64,000 nucleotides of DNA from an uncultured Acidobacteriota bacterium (GCA_902825985.1 CADEDC010000008.1:20661-84660), one strand, 5' to 3'. Shown: positions 39,720-48,106, counted from the first letter of the stretch. Numbers and translations are program-made. Notes: a model not told the origin generated them from the sequence alone.

Positions 39720-40178
39720 ATGACGGTGACACACCCGCGCATGCTGCGTCTCGAGTTTTCCAGCGTCTTCGACATGGTCGACTTCGTCCAGGTCGTCAGC
39801 GATCACGTGGGCCGCGAGATCGGCCTCGACGAGGACGCCATGCACTGGGTCGGCGTGGCCATCCGCGAGTGCGTGATCAACGCCATCAAGCACGGCAACC
39901 AGAACGACGCGGCGAAGCGCGTGTTCGTCGAGTTCACCTCCGGCGGCTCGCGTGACCTGCCCGAACTCACCATCAGCGTCCGCGATCAGGGTGACGGCTT
40001 CGATCCGGATACCCTCGCCGACCCGCTGGCGCCCGAGAACCTGCTCAAGTCGAGCGGCCGGGGCATCTTCCTCATCCGCAGCTTCATGGACGACGTGCGG
40101 CTGACCCGCGTGCCCGATGGCGGCATGGAGATCCGGATGACGAAGCGGGCGCAGTCCCCGGCCAACCCAACCGCATGA
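39720..40178 (+). CDS. Serine-kinase-type anti-sigma factor (RsbW-like HATPase)
   Basis: A 152-residue GHKL ATPase of the RsbW/SpoIIAB family. N-box ECVINAIKHGNQNDA, G1 box VRDQGDGFDPD and G2 box GRGIFLIRSFMDDV are present; no receiver, HisKA or membrane domain. Such proteins bind and inactivate an alternative sigma factor and phosphorylate an anti-anti-sigma (RsbV-like) protein. Neither partner is in the window, so its target is unknown. The first ATG of the frame (39696) overlaps the predicted promoter; 39720 is preferred. It is followed 31 bp later by suhB on the same strand. Confidence 0.85.
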   Translation: MTVTHPRMLRLEFSSVFDMVDFVQVVSDHVGREIGLDEDAMHWVGVAIRECVINAIKHGNQNDAAKRVFVEFTSGGSRDLPELTISVRDQGDGFDPDTLADPLAPENLLKSSGRGIFLIRSFMDDVRLTRVPDGGMEIRMTKRAQSPANPTA

Positions 40179-40209
40179 CGGCTTCGTGCCCTGCGACCGC
40201 CTGCCGCTC

Positions 40210-41022
40210 ATGACCCACGATCCCCTCCTGCTGACGACCGCCGTGGAAGCGGTCACTCGCGCCGGCGCGATGATGATGGCGCGCCTCGGTCAGGACGTCC
40301 GCATCGACAAGAAGGGCGCCATCGACCTCGTCACCGAGGTCGACCTCGCCATCGAGCGGACGTTTCGCGCCCTCATCGCCGACCGGTTTCCGACCCACGC
40401 CGTGCTGGGCGAGGAGTTCGGCGGCGCGGCCGAGGCCCCGGCCGGCCCGTGCTGGGTGTTCGACCCGATTGACGGGACCACGAACTTTGCCCACGGCCTG
40501 CCCATCTTCTGCTCGTCGGTTGCGCTCGAAGTCGACGGTGACGCCCAGGTGGCGGCGATTTTCGACCCCTCACGCCAGGAACTGTTCACCGCCGAGCGCG
40601 GCGGCGGCGCGCGGCTCAATGGCCGGCCCATCCACGTCTCACGGGCCGACCGCATCGTCGACGCGATGCTGGTCACCGGATTCCCGTACGACGTGCACCA
40701 GCGCGTCGAGGAGATTGTCGGCCTGTTCGCCGCCTTCGTCGGACAGGCGCGTGCGGTGCGCCGCCTCGGATCGGCCGCCATCGACCTCTGCTACGTTGCG
40801 GCCGGCCGGCTCGACGGATTCTGGGAGAGCGACCTCAAGCCGTGGGACATCGCCGGCGGGGCGCTCATCCTCCAGGAGGCGGGCGGCCGCATCACGACGT
40901 ATGACGGCGGGCGGTTCTCGTCGCGTGGCCGCCAGGTGGTCGCCAGCAATACGGTCCTGCACGATCAGATGATCGCGATTGTGCGCGACTTCGAGTCGCG
41001 GCAATCCGGGCCGCACCGCTGA
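40210..41022 (+). CDS. suhB: Inositol-1-monophosphatase family protein
   Basis: A 270-residue Mg-dependent phosphatase. EEFGG with the metal Glu, the hallmark DPIDGTTNFAHG, and WESDLKPWDIAGGALILQEAGG complete the three metal-binding blocks. It removes phosphate from myo-inositol-1-phosphate or related small molecules; SuhB also has a role in rRNA antitermination in some bacteria. The GTG at 40186 would add eight residues with no support; ATG 40210 gives the usual MTHDPLL start. It is co-oriented with the anti-sigma gene. The 180 bp after it hold two hairpins and no gene I can support. Confidence 0.92.
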   Translation: MTHDPLLLTTAVEAVTRAGAMMMARLGQDVRIDKKGAIDLVTEVDLAIERTFRALIADRFPTHAVLGEEFGGAAEAPAGPCWVFDPIDGTTNFAHGLPIFCSSVALEVDGDAQVAAIFDPSRQELFTAERGGGARLNGRPIHVSRADRIVDAMLVTGFPYDVHQRVEEIVGLFAAFVGQARAVRRLGSAAIDLCYVAAGRLDGFWESDLKPWDIAGGALILQEAGGRITTYDGGRFSSRGRQVVASNTVLHDQMIAIVRDFESRQSGPHR

Positions 41023-41123
41023 CCTTAGGCGTCGCCACCGGCTCGCCCGGACTGTCGCTTCCAGCGGACACTGCGTGTGCCCCTGCCCGAAATCCTTCGC
41101 TAAATCGCGAGCTCGGCTGGCAT

Positions 41124-41140
41124 CCGTCATGCTCTGACGG
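41124..41140 (+). other. Hairpin A upstream of the outer-membrane barrel gene
   Basis: CCGTCA (41124-41129) pairs with TGACGG (41135-41140) over a 5-nt loop. It lies about 65 nt before the barrel gene and 100 bp after suhB. No U-run follows. Possibly part of a leader structure together with hairpin B. Confidence 0.35.
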
Positions 41141-41158
41141 AGGCAGGGCGCTGGAATC

Positions 41159-41180
41159 GCCCGGGCGTCGGCGCCCGGGC
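41159..41180 (+). other. Hairpin B in the leader of the outer-membrane barrel gene
   Basis: GCCCGGGCG (41159-41167), loop TCGG, CGCCCGGGC (41172-41180): a perfect 9-bp stem, very stable, 15 nt before the AAGGAG Shine-Dalgarno of the barrel gene. It could end suhB transcription weakly or protect and regulate the barrel mRNA. Seen directly; role inferred. Confidence 0.45.
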
Positions 41181-41204
41181 CATGCTCCCGCACAAGGAGT
41201 GCTC

Positions 41205-41918
41205 ATGCGTCGACTGTTTTCGTCTGGGGTGGTCGCGGCAATCGCAATGACGGCCGTGTTGACGGCGCCGTCCGTCAGCTACGCCCAGCAGGCCCTGTCG
41301 TTCAACCTCGGCGGGTTCGTTCCGAGAGGCGAGACCTCGCGCAGCACCGACGACGTGCTGCGCAACAACCTGAATGCCGGCGGCGACTCGCTGCTCTTCG
41401 AGGTCAGCGACTTCAACAACGTGACCGTCGGCGTCGAATGGCTCATCGGCCTCAATGACTTCATCGATGCCGGCCTCGGCGTCGGCTACTACTCGGAGAC
41501 GGTGCCGAGCATCTATGCCGACCTCGTCAACGCCAACGGCCGGGAGATCGAGCAGGACCTGTCGCTCCGCGTCGTGCCGTTCACCGCGACGCTGCGCTTT
41601 CTGCCGATTGGCCGCCGCGACGCGTTCACGCCGTACATCGGCGGCGGCGTCGGGGTGATGCGCTTCCGATATCGGGAGTCGGGGGAATTCGTCGACGTGC
41701 GCGACAACATCTTCCAGGACACGTTCACGGCGACGGGCGCCGCGGCCGGTCCGGTGATCCTGGGTGGCGCCCGATTCCCCATCGGCGGGCTCGACGTCGG
41801 CGGGGAGGTGCGGTACCAGCACGCGATCGGTGACATCTCAGCCGAAGACGATTTCCTCGGCACCGAGATCGACCTCGGCGGCTTCTCCTATCTGCTGACG
41901 TTCACCGTCAAGTTCTGA
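41205..41918 (+). CDS. Outer-membrane beta-barrel protein
   Basis: A 237-residue exported protein. Signal peptide MRRLFSSGVVAAIAMTAVLT ends near SYAQ. The mature part alternates polar and hydrophobic residues in many short strands (SFNLGGFVPRGE, FNNVTVGVEWLIG, DAGLGVGYYSE, TPYIGGGVGVMRF, LDVGGEVRYQHA) and ends with a strand FSYLLTFTVKF, the C-terminal Phe used by the Bam machinery. Length suggests a small 8-stranded barrel of the OmpA/OmpW/PagL-like size class. AAGGAG lies 5 nt before the ATG. The class is well supported; substrate or function is not. Confidence 0.8.
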   Translation: MRRLFSSGVVAAIAMTAVLTAPSVSYAQQALSFNLGGFVPRGETSRSTDDVLRNNLNAGGDSLLFEVSDFNNVTVGVEWLIGLNDFIDAGLGVGYYSETVPSIYADLVNANGREIEQDLSLRVVPFTATLRFLPIGRRDAFTPYIGGGVGVMRFRYRESGEFVDVRDNIFQDTFTATGAAAGPVILGGARFPIGGLDVGGEVRYQHAIGDISAEDDFLGTEIDLGGFSYLLTFTVKF

Positions 41919-41941
41919 CGTCCGCGTCCGCCCAGACACCG

Positions 41942-41981
41942 CGCACGTCGAGACCGGCTGCTTGTCCGGCTCCGACGTGCG
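41942..41981 (+). other. Stem-loop downstream of the barrel gene
   Basis: CGCACGTCG (41942-41950) pairs perfectly with CGACGTGCG (41973-41981), with an inner CCGG pair (41954-41957 with 41966-41969). It starts 23 nt after the barrel-gene stop and shares bases with the next hairpin (41977-42000), so the two cannot form at once. Confidence 0.4.
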
Positions 41982-42005
41982 GCGGTGCCGTCCGCCGCGC
42001 CATTT
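41977..42005 (+). terminator. Terminator-like hairpin after the barrel gene
   Basis: GTGCGGCGG (41977-41985) pairs with CCGCCGCGC (41992-42000) across a 6-nt loop, with one G-U pair, and is followed by CATTTCC. The weak T-run makes it a plausible but not strong intrinsic terminator. Confidence 0.45.
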
Positions 42006-42049
42006 CCTGCCCTGCCGCCGCCCCTGCCCGTGCCGCGTCCGCCCGACGG

Positions 42050-42055
42050 TATAAT
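42050..42055 (+). promoter_or_regulatory. TATAAT box before the VTT-domain gene
   Basis: A perfect TATAAT in otherwise very GC-rich DNA, 15 nt before the ATG at 42070. No good -35 is seen 17 bp upstream. If used, the leader would be only about 8 nt. Low-complexity base composition makes a chance match unlikely but not impossible. Confidence 0.35.
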
Positions 42056-42069
42056 CCGACGTTTACATC

Positions 42070-42669
42070 ATGAGACGATTCGTCGACTGGATACAGTCGA
42101 TCGCCATCACGCTGGGTGCGCCCGGCCTCTTCATCATCGGCTTCCTCGACTCGTCGTTCCTGTCGTTCCCGGAAGTCAACGACCTGCTGCTCGTCCTGAT
42201 GGTCATCGAGCACCCGCATCGGATGGTGCTGTATGCCGCGAGTGCGACGCTGGGATCGCTGGCCGGCTGCCTGGCGCTCTACACCGTCGGTCGCAAGGGG
42301 GGCGATGCCTTCATCCGCAAACGGTTCGGATCGGGCTCGGTCGATCGGACCCTCCGGCTGATTCAACGCAACGGCGTGCTGGCGATCCTGATTCCGGCCC
42401 TCCTGCCGCCGCCGGCCCCCTTCAAGATCTTCGTTCTGCTGGCCGGTATCGCCGGCATTTCGCCGGGACGGTTCACGACGGCGATCCTGGTTGGCCGCGG
42501 CGTCCGCTACTTCGGCGAGGGGCTGCTGGCGCTCTACTACGGCGAGCAGGCAACCGCCTTCATCGAGGAGAACAGCGCCACCGTCGGGCTGTGGCTGGTC
42601 GGACTGCTGGTGGCCGGCGCCCTGGGCTACTGGGGCTGGCGCAAAAGGCGGGCCCGGACGGGGCAATAA
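42070..42669 (+). CDS. VTT/SNARE-associated domain membrane protein (YqaA/DedA-like)
   Basis: A 199-residue membrane protein with about five hydrophobic segments of the DedA/YqaA type. Conserved-like stretches are FIIGFLDSSFLSFPEVNDLLLVLM, ATLGSLAGCLALYTVGRKGG and PALLPPPAPFKIFVLLAGIAG. Relatives act in lipid-carrier recycling (undecaprenyl-phosphate or phosphatidylethanolamine flipping) in some bacteria. It is directly before a polyprenol-phosphate-type glycosyltransferase gene, 19 bp apart, consistent with a lipid-linked glycan role. Exact substrate unknown. Confidence 0.75.
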   Translation: MRRFVDWIQSIAITLGAPGLFIIGFLDSSFLSFPEVNDLLLVLMVIEHPHRMVLYAASATLGSLAGCLALYTVGRKGGDAFIRKRFGSGSVDRTLRLIQRNGVLAILIPALLPPPAPFKIFVLLAGIAGISPGRFTTAILVGRGVRYFGEGLLALYYGEQATAFIEENSATVGLWLVGLLVAGALGYWGWRKRRARTGQ

Positions 42670-42688
42670 ACTATACTTTCTGCGGCCG

Positions 42689-43675
42689 ATGATCGAGCTG
42701 AGCGTTGTCATTCCGATTCGCAACGAAGCGCAGTCCCTCGACGACCTCTATCGCGAGTTGACCGCCGCGTTGGAGACGTACGGGCGTCCCTACGAGGTGC
42801 TGGTCATCGACGACGGCAGCACCGACGACAGCTTCGCGATCCTGTCGCGCCTCCAATTGGCCGACGCGCGCTGGCGGATCATCCGCTTCCGCCGCAACTT
42901 CGGGCAGACGGCGGCGTTCTCGGCCGGCTTCGCGCACGCGAGGGGCCGCTTCATCGTCACCTCGGACGGCGACCTGCAGAACGACCCGCGCGACATCGCC
43001 GGCATGGTCGAGCGGCTGGAGCGCGGCGACTTCGATATCGTCTGCGGCTGGCGCAAGGAGCGCAAGGACGCGTTCATGTCGCGGCTGCTGCCGTCGATGC
43101 TGGCGAATCGCCTCATCTCGTGGGCCACCGGGGTGCGCCTGCACGACTACGGCTGCTCGCTCAAGGTGTTTCGCGCCGAAGTGGTCAAGCCGCTGAAGCT
43201 GTATGGCGAGATGCATCGCTTCATCCCGGCGATTGCGAGCGAGCAGGGGGTCCGAATCGACGAGGTCGTCGTCAACCATCGCGCGCGGAGGTTCGGCTCG
43301 TCCAAGTACGGCATCTCGCGCACCGTCCGGGTCGTGCTCGATCTGCTGACCGTGAAGTTCCTCCTCAGCTACTCGACCCGTCCGGTCCAGATTTTCGGAT
43401 TGATCGGCCTCATCATGGGCGGGATCGGTGCCCTGATCACCGGCTATCTCGCGTGGGTCCGTCTCTTCGGTGAGCAGTCGATCGCCAATCGTCCGCTGCT
43501 GCTGTTTGGGGTGCTGCTGGTGTTCACCGGCGTGCAGCTGCTGACGCTCGGCCTGCTGGCCGAATTGCAGTCGCGGACCTATCACGAGTCGCAGAACAAG
43601 CCAACCTACGTCATCCGGGAGATCCGGGAGCAGCTCACCGTCGCGCCGGGACCGCGAGGGCTGCATCGGGCCTAG
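42689..43675 (+). CDS. GT2 glycosyltransferase, GtrB/DPM-like, with two C-terminal membrane segments
   Basis: A 328-residue inverting GT-A enzyme. The start gives MIELSVVIPIRNEAQSL. Motifs are VLVIDDGSTDDS, the TSDGDLQNDP metal/acceptor site of polyprenol-phosphate glycosyltransferases, and RRFGSSKYGISRTVRV. Two membrane segments (PVQIFGLIGLIMGGIGALITGYL and LLLFGVLLVFTGVQLLTLGLLAEL) anchor it as in GtrB. It probably moves glucose or another hexose from a nucleotide sugar to undecaprenyl phosphate. A partner GT-C enzyme that uses the lipid-linked sugar is the 908-residue protein encoded downstream. The sugar is unknown. Confidence 0.85.
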   Translation: MIELSVVIPIRNEAQSLDDLYRELTAALETYGRPYEVLVIDDGSTDDSFAILSRLQLADARWRIIRFRRNFGQTAAFSAGFAHARGRFIVTSDGDLQNDPRDIAGMVERLERGDFDIVCGWRKERKDAFMSRLLPSMLANRLISWATGVRLHDYGCSLKVFRAEVVKPLKLYGEMHRFIPAIASEQGVRIDEVVVNHRARRFGSSKYGISRTVRVVLDLLTVKFLLSYSTRPVQIFGLIGLIMGGIGALITGYLAWVRLFGEQSIANRPLLLFGVLLVFTGVQLLTLGLLAELQSRTYHESQNKPTYVIREIREQLTVAPGPRGLHRA

Positions 43676-43709
43676 TCAGGTCCGAGGCGCGCGCCGGCGC
43701 TGTGAACGC

Positions 43710-45383
43710 ATGATTGAGGTGACACGCCCCGTGACGGTGCCCCGGCCGCCGCGATCGATGGCGTGGGTGCTGCTGTTCGCGTCGGCCGCCGCGGTACTCC
43801 TGACCGGCGTCACCGCGACCGTCGTCCTCCTCACCGACCGGGTGCCGGAGCCCACCGCCATTCCGACGACGTTCTGGCCGCGGCTGCTCGGGGCCGCGGG
43901 GTTGACCGTCGCGGGCATCAGCCTTCGCGCGCTGCGCTGGGTCTATCTGCTGCGCCGCACCGAGACCCGCATCCCGATTCGCGACGCCTACATCGGCTAC
44001 CTCTCCGGGTTCGCGCTGCTGTTCGCGCCGTTCTTCCTCGGCGAGATTGGCGTCCGCGCGTGGGTGCTGCGTCGGCGGGGCGGCGTGCCCACCGGCGTCA
44101 CCGCGGTGCTGTCGCTCTGGGAGCGGTGGTTCGATCTACTGGCGCTCGTCGGACTCGCCGGCGGCCTCTGGCTGATCGCGGGCGCCTGGACGCCGGCCGC
44201 GGTCTGCCTCGCCGGCCTTGCCGCCTTCCTGTCCGTCGCGCCGCTGCGCACCCGCCTGCTCGGTGCGCTGACCGGCATCGTGAATCGCACCGGCGCAGCG
44301 CTCGGTGGTCGGGTCGTGCCGCCGCTGCCGCGGGTGGCAGGCGGACGGACGTCGCTGGTGACCTGGTTGACCAGCGTCGTGGCCTGGCTGCTGCCGGCTG
44401 TCGGATTCCGGCTTCTCGTCGGCGGCTTCCCGGTGGCGGTCACCGGCGGCGAGGCGCTGCTGGCGTTCGCGACAGCGACGTTGCGCGGCGGCTTGTCGCT
44501 GGTGCCCGGTGGCGTGCTGGTGACCGGTACTCAGCTGCTCGAGTGGCTGGCGGCGGGCGGCGTCGATGCGGCGGCGGCCGCGGTCATCGTGTTGGGCAGC
44601 CGGCTCGCCACCGTGGGGGTCTCGACGGCGTTCGGGCTGTTGTTCCTGCTGATTCACCTTCGCGATCCACGGGCGGCCGCCGGCGATCACTTCGACGCCA
44701 TCGCCGACGCCTACGACGTGCAGATCGCCGAACCACGCCGGCTGGCGCTGCTCACACGCAAGACGGCGATGATGCGAGAGTGGCTGACCGAGCATGGCGT
44801 CGGCTCCCGCGGCATCGACGTCGGGTGCGGCCAGGGCTGGTACGTCGGCCGCATGCGCGAGCTCGGCTTCGACGTCGGCGGGATCGACTACTCGGCCGGC
44901 CAGGTATCGCTGGCCAGGGGCAATCTCGGCGACGCGTCGCTCGTGCGGGTCGGGTCGGCGCTCGCGATTCCGGCTGCCGACGCCAGCGTCGACTTCGTGT
45001 ACAGCATCAACGTCCTGCATCATCTGCCGTCGCTGGAGGCGCAGCGCGCGGCATTCCGGGAGATGCTGCGGGTCCTGCGGCCCGGCGGGGTGATCTTCCT
45101 GCACGAGATCAACACGACCAATCCGCTGTTCCGTTTCTACATGGGGTACGTCTTCCCGTCGCTCAACTGCATCGACGAAGGGGTGGAGCGCTGGCTGCTG
45201 CCACGGGCGCTGTCGGCGTACACCGACGCCGCGGTCGTCGACATCCGCTACTTCACGTTCTTCCCGGACTTCCTGCCACAGGCGCTCGTCCACCTCGGGG
45301 CGCCGGTGGAGCGCTGGCTCGAGCACTCGCCGCTGCGGGCCTATTCCGCCCACTACATGGCGGTGCTGAGGAAGCCGGCGTGA
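43710..45383 (+). CDS. Flippase-like (UPF0104) and SAM methyltransferase fusion
   Basis: A 557-residue protein in two parts. Residues 1-about 325 contain seven or eight membrane segments with a UPF0104/MprF-N-like pattern (LFAPFFLGEIGVRAWVLRR, GGLSLVPGGVLVTGTQLLEWL). Residues about 330-557 are a soluble class I SAM methyltransferase: GIDVGCGQGWYVG (SAM-binding), VGGIDYSA, DFVYSINVLHHLPS and MLRVLRPGGVIFLHE. The two domains are in one frame with no stop. The following 908-residue gene starts by GTGA overlap. A membrane-coupled methylase for a lipid or lipid-linked sugar is the natural inference; the acceptor is unknown. Confidence 0.85.
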   Translation: MIEVTRPVTVPRPPRSMAWVLLFASAAAVLLTGVTATVVLLTDRVPEPTAIPTTFWPRLLGAAGLTVAGISLRALRWVYLLRRTETRIPIRDAYIGYLSGFALLFAPFFLGEIGVRAWVLRRRGGVPTGVTAVLSLWERWFDLLALVGLAGGLWLIAGAWTPAAVCLAGLAAFLSVAPLRTRLLGALTGIVNRTGAALGGRVVPPLPRVAGGRTSLVTWLTSVVAWLLPAVGFRLLVGGFPVAVTGGEALLAFATATLRGGLSLVPGGVLVTGTQLLEWLAAGGVDAAAAAVIVLGSRLATVGVSTAFGLLFLLIHLRDPRAAAGDHFDAIADAYDVQIAEPRRLALLTRKTAMMREWLTEHGVGSRGIDVGCGQGWYVGRMRELGFDVGGIDYSAGQVSLARGNLGDASLVRVGSALAIPAADASVDFVYSINVLHHLPSLEAQRAAFREMLRVLRPGGVIFLHEINTTNPLFRFYMGYVFPSLNCIDEGVERWLLPRALSAYTDAAVVDIRYFTFFPDFLPQALVHLGAPVERWLEHSPLRAYSAHYMAVLRKPA

Positions 45384-48106
45384 CCGTCGCAGCGGCCGCG
45401 CTGGAAAAATCGACCGGGGCAGGGTGGCGGCTGCTGGCCCTCGTCAGCGCGGCGGTCGCCCTTGCCGTCGCGGCCTGGCTGCTGCCGGCATCGGTCCACA
45501 TCGTCGGCTGGCCACGCAGCGGGGCGCAGCGCGTGGCGGTGTTCGCGCCCCTCTACCGGTTGGTGGCGCTGGTCGGCGTCGCGGTCTGCGCGGCAGGGGC
45601 GGTCGGGTTCGCGGTGCGGGGCTCCCCAGTGGCCGGACGCATCCACCGTCTCGCGGCGCCGCTGCAACTGCTTTGGCTCTGGACGGTGCCGTACTGGCCG
45701 TGGCTGCCAGACCGCTGGCCGCTGCTGATCGCGGCCGCCGGTCCGCTGCGCTGGCTGGTCGGCGCCCTCGTTGTCACCGGAGTGGTGACGCGTGCCCTGG
45801 AACACCGGCCGGCCCGGCCCATCGCCTGGCCCGGCCGCCGTCTCGCGTTCATCGCGGCGCTGTCGACGTACGCCTTCCTCGGCGTGCGTGCCGTCACGAC
45901 CACCGGACTGGGTGGCGACGAGCCTCATTATCTGGTCATCACCCACAGCCTCCTCGCCGATGGCGACATCCGAATCGAAAACAACCACGCGAGCCAGGAC
46001 TATCGCGCCTTCTTCAACGGCGACCTGCGCCCCGATTACCTGCAGCGCGGCACCGACGGCGCCATCTATTCGATCCATGCGCCGGGGCTGTCGGTCCTGT
46101 TGATCCCTGGCTATGCGCTGGCCGGCGGGCTCGGCGCCGTCCTGACGATGTGTCTGCTGTCGGCGCTGACGACACTCGCGGTATTCGAGGTCGCGGTGGC
46201 GTTGGCGGGCCCGGCCATCGGGTGGCTGGTCTGGCTGGCGGTCGGCGCGACGGTACCTTTCATCCCGCACGCCTGGGCGCTGTATCCCGAGATGGCGGGC
46301 GCCGCGATCGTCGCGTGGGCGATGGTCTGGCTCGTCCGGGAGAGGCCGGCCTCGGCGCCGGTGTGGCTGTGGCGCGGTGCGTGCCTGGCGTGGCTGCCGT
46401 GGCTGCACACCAAGTTCTCCGTGTTCCTCGCCGGACTGACAATCCTGCTGGCGTGGCAGCTGCGCCACCGGTGGCGGCTCCTCGTGCCGTTCATCGCACC
46501 GGTAGCCATGAGCGGCGTCGCGTGGCTGGCGTTCTTCTACGTGATCTACGGAACCATCGATCCGCAGGCGCCCTACGGCGGCTATACGGCGCAGTTCGTC
46601 CGCTTCGAGAATCTGCCCCGCAGTCTCCTCGGGCTGTTCGTGGACCAGAAATTCGGACTGCTGGTCTACGCCCCGGTGTATGCGCTGACCCTGCCGGGCC
46701 TGTGGACGCTGGGTTCGCTGTGGCGTGGCGGGCGTCTGCGAGGGCCGCTGCTCGGTGCCGCCGCGGTCGCGTGCGTCTACGTCATCAGTTCGGCGCGGCT
46801 CTACATGTGGTGGGGCGGATCGAGCGCGCCGGCACGCTTTCTGGTCCCGGTGGCGCCACTGCTGGTGCCGTTGATCGCGCTGGGGCTCGGGCGCCGGCGC
46901 GGCCGGGCGGCGACCACCACCTGGGCCATCCTCGGCGGAGTCAGCCTGCTCGCCGGCATCGGCGGGGCGGTCGGTGCCGGACGCCTGCTGCTGTTCAGCA
47001 ATCCGCACGGCGTCGCGCGGTTTCTCGATCTGGTGCAGGGCAGTGCGCCGCTGACCGCGGCGCTGCCGACGTTCACCGAGGAGGACTGGCGTGCCCCGCT
47101 GAGGCTGCTGCTGCCATGGTCGGTCGCCGTGCTGGCGGCCCTGATGGCGGGGCGGTGGAGCGCTCGGCGGACGTCGAGCGCCCTCTGGATCGGAGCGAGC
47201 GAGATGGTGGCTTTTGGGGCCGTTGCCGCCGCGCTCGCCTCGTCGTTCCCCGCAGCCGCGCGCGCCGAGGTCGTGGCGCGCGGCGATCTGGCGCTGCTCG
47301 AGTCGTTCGATCCGGTACGGGCGCGTGCCTTCGACTACGCGCGCTTCCTGCGCCTGGCGCCGGCGGAGTGGCTGGCCAAGCTGTCGGTCGTCATCGACCG
47401 TGAGCCGGGCAGCGAGCCCGACCCGATCGGCCGCGTGTCCGGTCCCCTCGGGCTGCCGCCCGGTGTGTATGACGCGCGCGTCTGGTTCGAGGGCAACCGG
47501 CCGCGCGGCGGTGCCTTGCAGGCGGCGCTCGGCGGCGGGTATCTGCTGGCCCGGGTGGAGGCGCCGCTCGCCAATCCTGCCGTGCTCCGCATCACGATGC
47601 CGATCGCGGTGCCGTCGTTGTGGCTGCAGCTCAGCGACCTGGCGAGCGCGCGAGCCGTGCGGCGGTTCGAGCTGACCGCCGTCGACGTCCGGCCGGCGTC
47701 ACAGCGCCCGGCCGATTCCGTGCTCGCGGTCGAGGCGTTCCCGGAACGGCTCGGCGCCTATGTCGCGTATGTCGACACCGACGCCTATCCCGAGCATGGC
47801 GTGTTCTGGACCCGACGAGATGCCGAGGCGCGGCTGCGACTGGCGCCCGCTGGCGCGACCACCCTGGTGATGACGATTCACGTCGGACCGGCGCCCACGG
47901 ACGTGTCGGTGCGGGTCGGCGAGGCGCGCCAACACCTGACGATGGCGCCCGACGAAACGCGCGAGGTGCGTCTGCCGCTGCCCAGCGGCGCATCGGACGT
48001 TCCGGTCGAGGTGCGGGCAGACGCGTTCTTCGTTCCGGCTGAGGTCGATCCCAGCTCAACGGATCGGCGTGAACTCGGCAGTCAAGTCCGACTTGTACTC
48101 GAATAG
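45380..48106 (+). CDS. GT-C-type membrane glycosyltransferase with C-terminal beta domain
   Basis: A 908-residue membrane protein. The GTG start overlaps the preceding stop. About ten or more membrane segments occupy residues 15-600. The first extramembrane loop after the second or third helix has GGDEPHYLVITHSLLADG, the acidic D-E motif of the GT-C/ArnT-PMT group, which uses lipid-linked sugars. From about residue 630 the sequence is beta-rich (ALLESFDP, GVYDARVWFEGN, FPERLGAYVAYVDTD, ATTLVMTIHVG, VSVRVGEARQHLTM), looking like two jelly-roll/Ig-like domains of unknown name. It probably transfers a sugar on the periplasmic face. Substrate and acceptor are not readable. Confidence 0.75.
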   Translation: MTVAAAALEKSTGAGWRLLALVSAAVALAVAAWLLPASVHIVGWPRSGAQRVAVFAPLYRLVALVGVAVCAAGAVGFAVRGSPVAGRIHRLAAPLQLLWLWTVPYWPWLPDRWPLLIAAAGPLRWLVGALVVTGVVTRALEHRPARPIAWPGRRLAFIAALSTYAFLGVRAVTTTGLGGDEPHYLVITHSLLADGDIRIENNHASQDYRAFFNGDLRPDYLQRGTDGAIYSIHAPGLSVLLIPGYALAGGLGAVLTMCLLSALTTLAVFEVAVALAGPAIGWLVWLAVGATVPFIPHAWALYPEMAGAAIVAWAMVWLVRERPASAPVWLWRGACLAWLPWLHTKFSVFLAGLTILLAWQLRHRWRLLVPFIAPVAMSGVAWLAFFYVIYGTIDPQAPYGGYTAQFVRFENLPRSLLGLFVDQKFGLLVYAPVYALTLPGLWTLGSLWRGGRLRGPLLGAAAVACVYVISSARLYMWWGGSSAPARFLVPVAPLLVPLIALGLGRRRGRAATTTWAILGGVSLLAGIGGAVGAGRLLLFSNPHGVARFLDLVQGSAPLTAALPTFTEEDWRAPLRLLLPWSVAVLAALMAGRWSARRTSSALWIGASEMVAFGAVAAALASSFPAAARAEVVARGDLALLESFDPVRARAFDYARFLRLAPAEWLAKLSVVIDREPGSEPDPIGRVSGPLGLPPGVYDARVWFEGNRPRGGALQAALGGGYLLARVEAPLANPAVLRITMPIAVPSLWLQLSDLASARAVRRFELTAVDVRPASQRPADSVLAVEAFPERLGAYVAYVDTDAYPEHGVFWTRRDAEARLRLAPAGATTLVMTIHVGPAPTDVSVRVGEARQHLTMAPDETREVRLPLPSGASDVPVEVRADAFFVPAEVDPSSTDRRELGSQVRLVLE

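Noticed and set aside
43763..45379. Extension of the 908-residue GT-C frame back through the flippase-methyltransferase gene
   Set aside because: The upstream part is an Arg-rich shadow in another frame of a real gene; the GTG overlapping the previous stop is the natural start.
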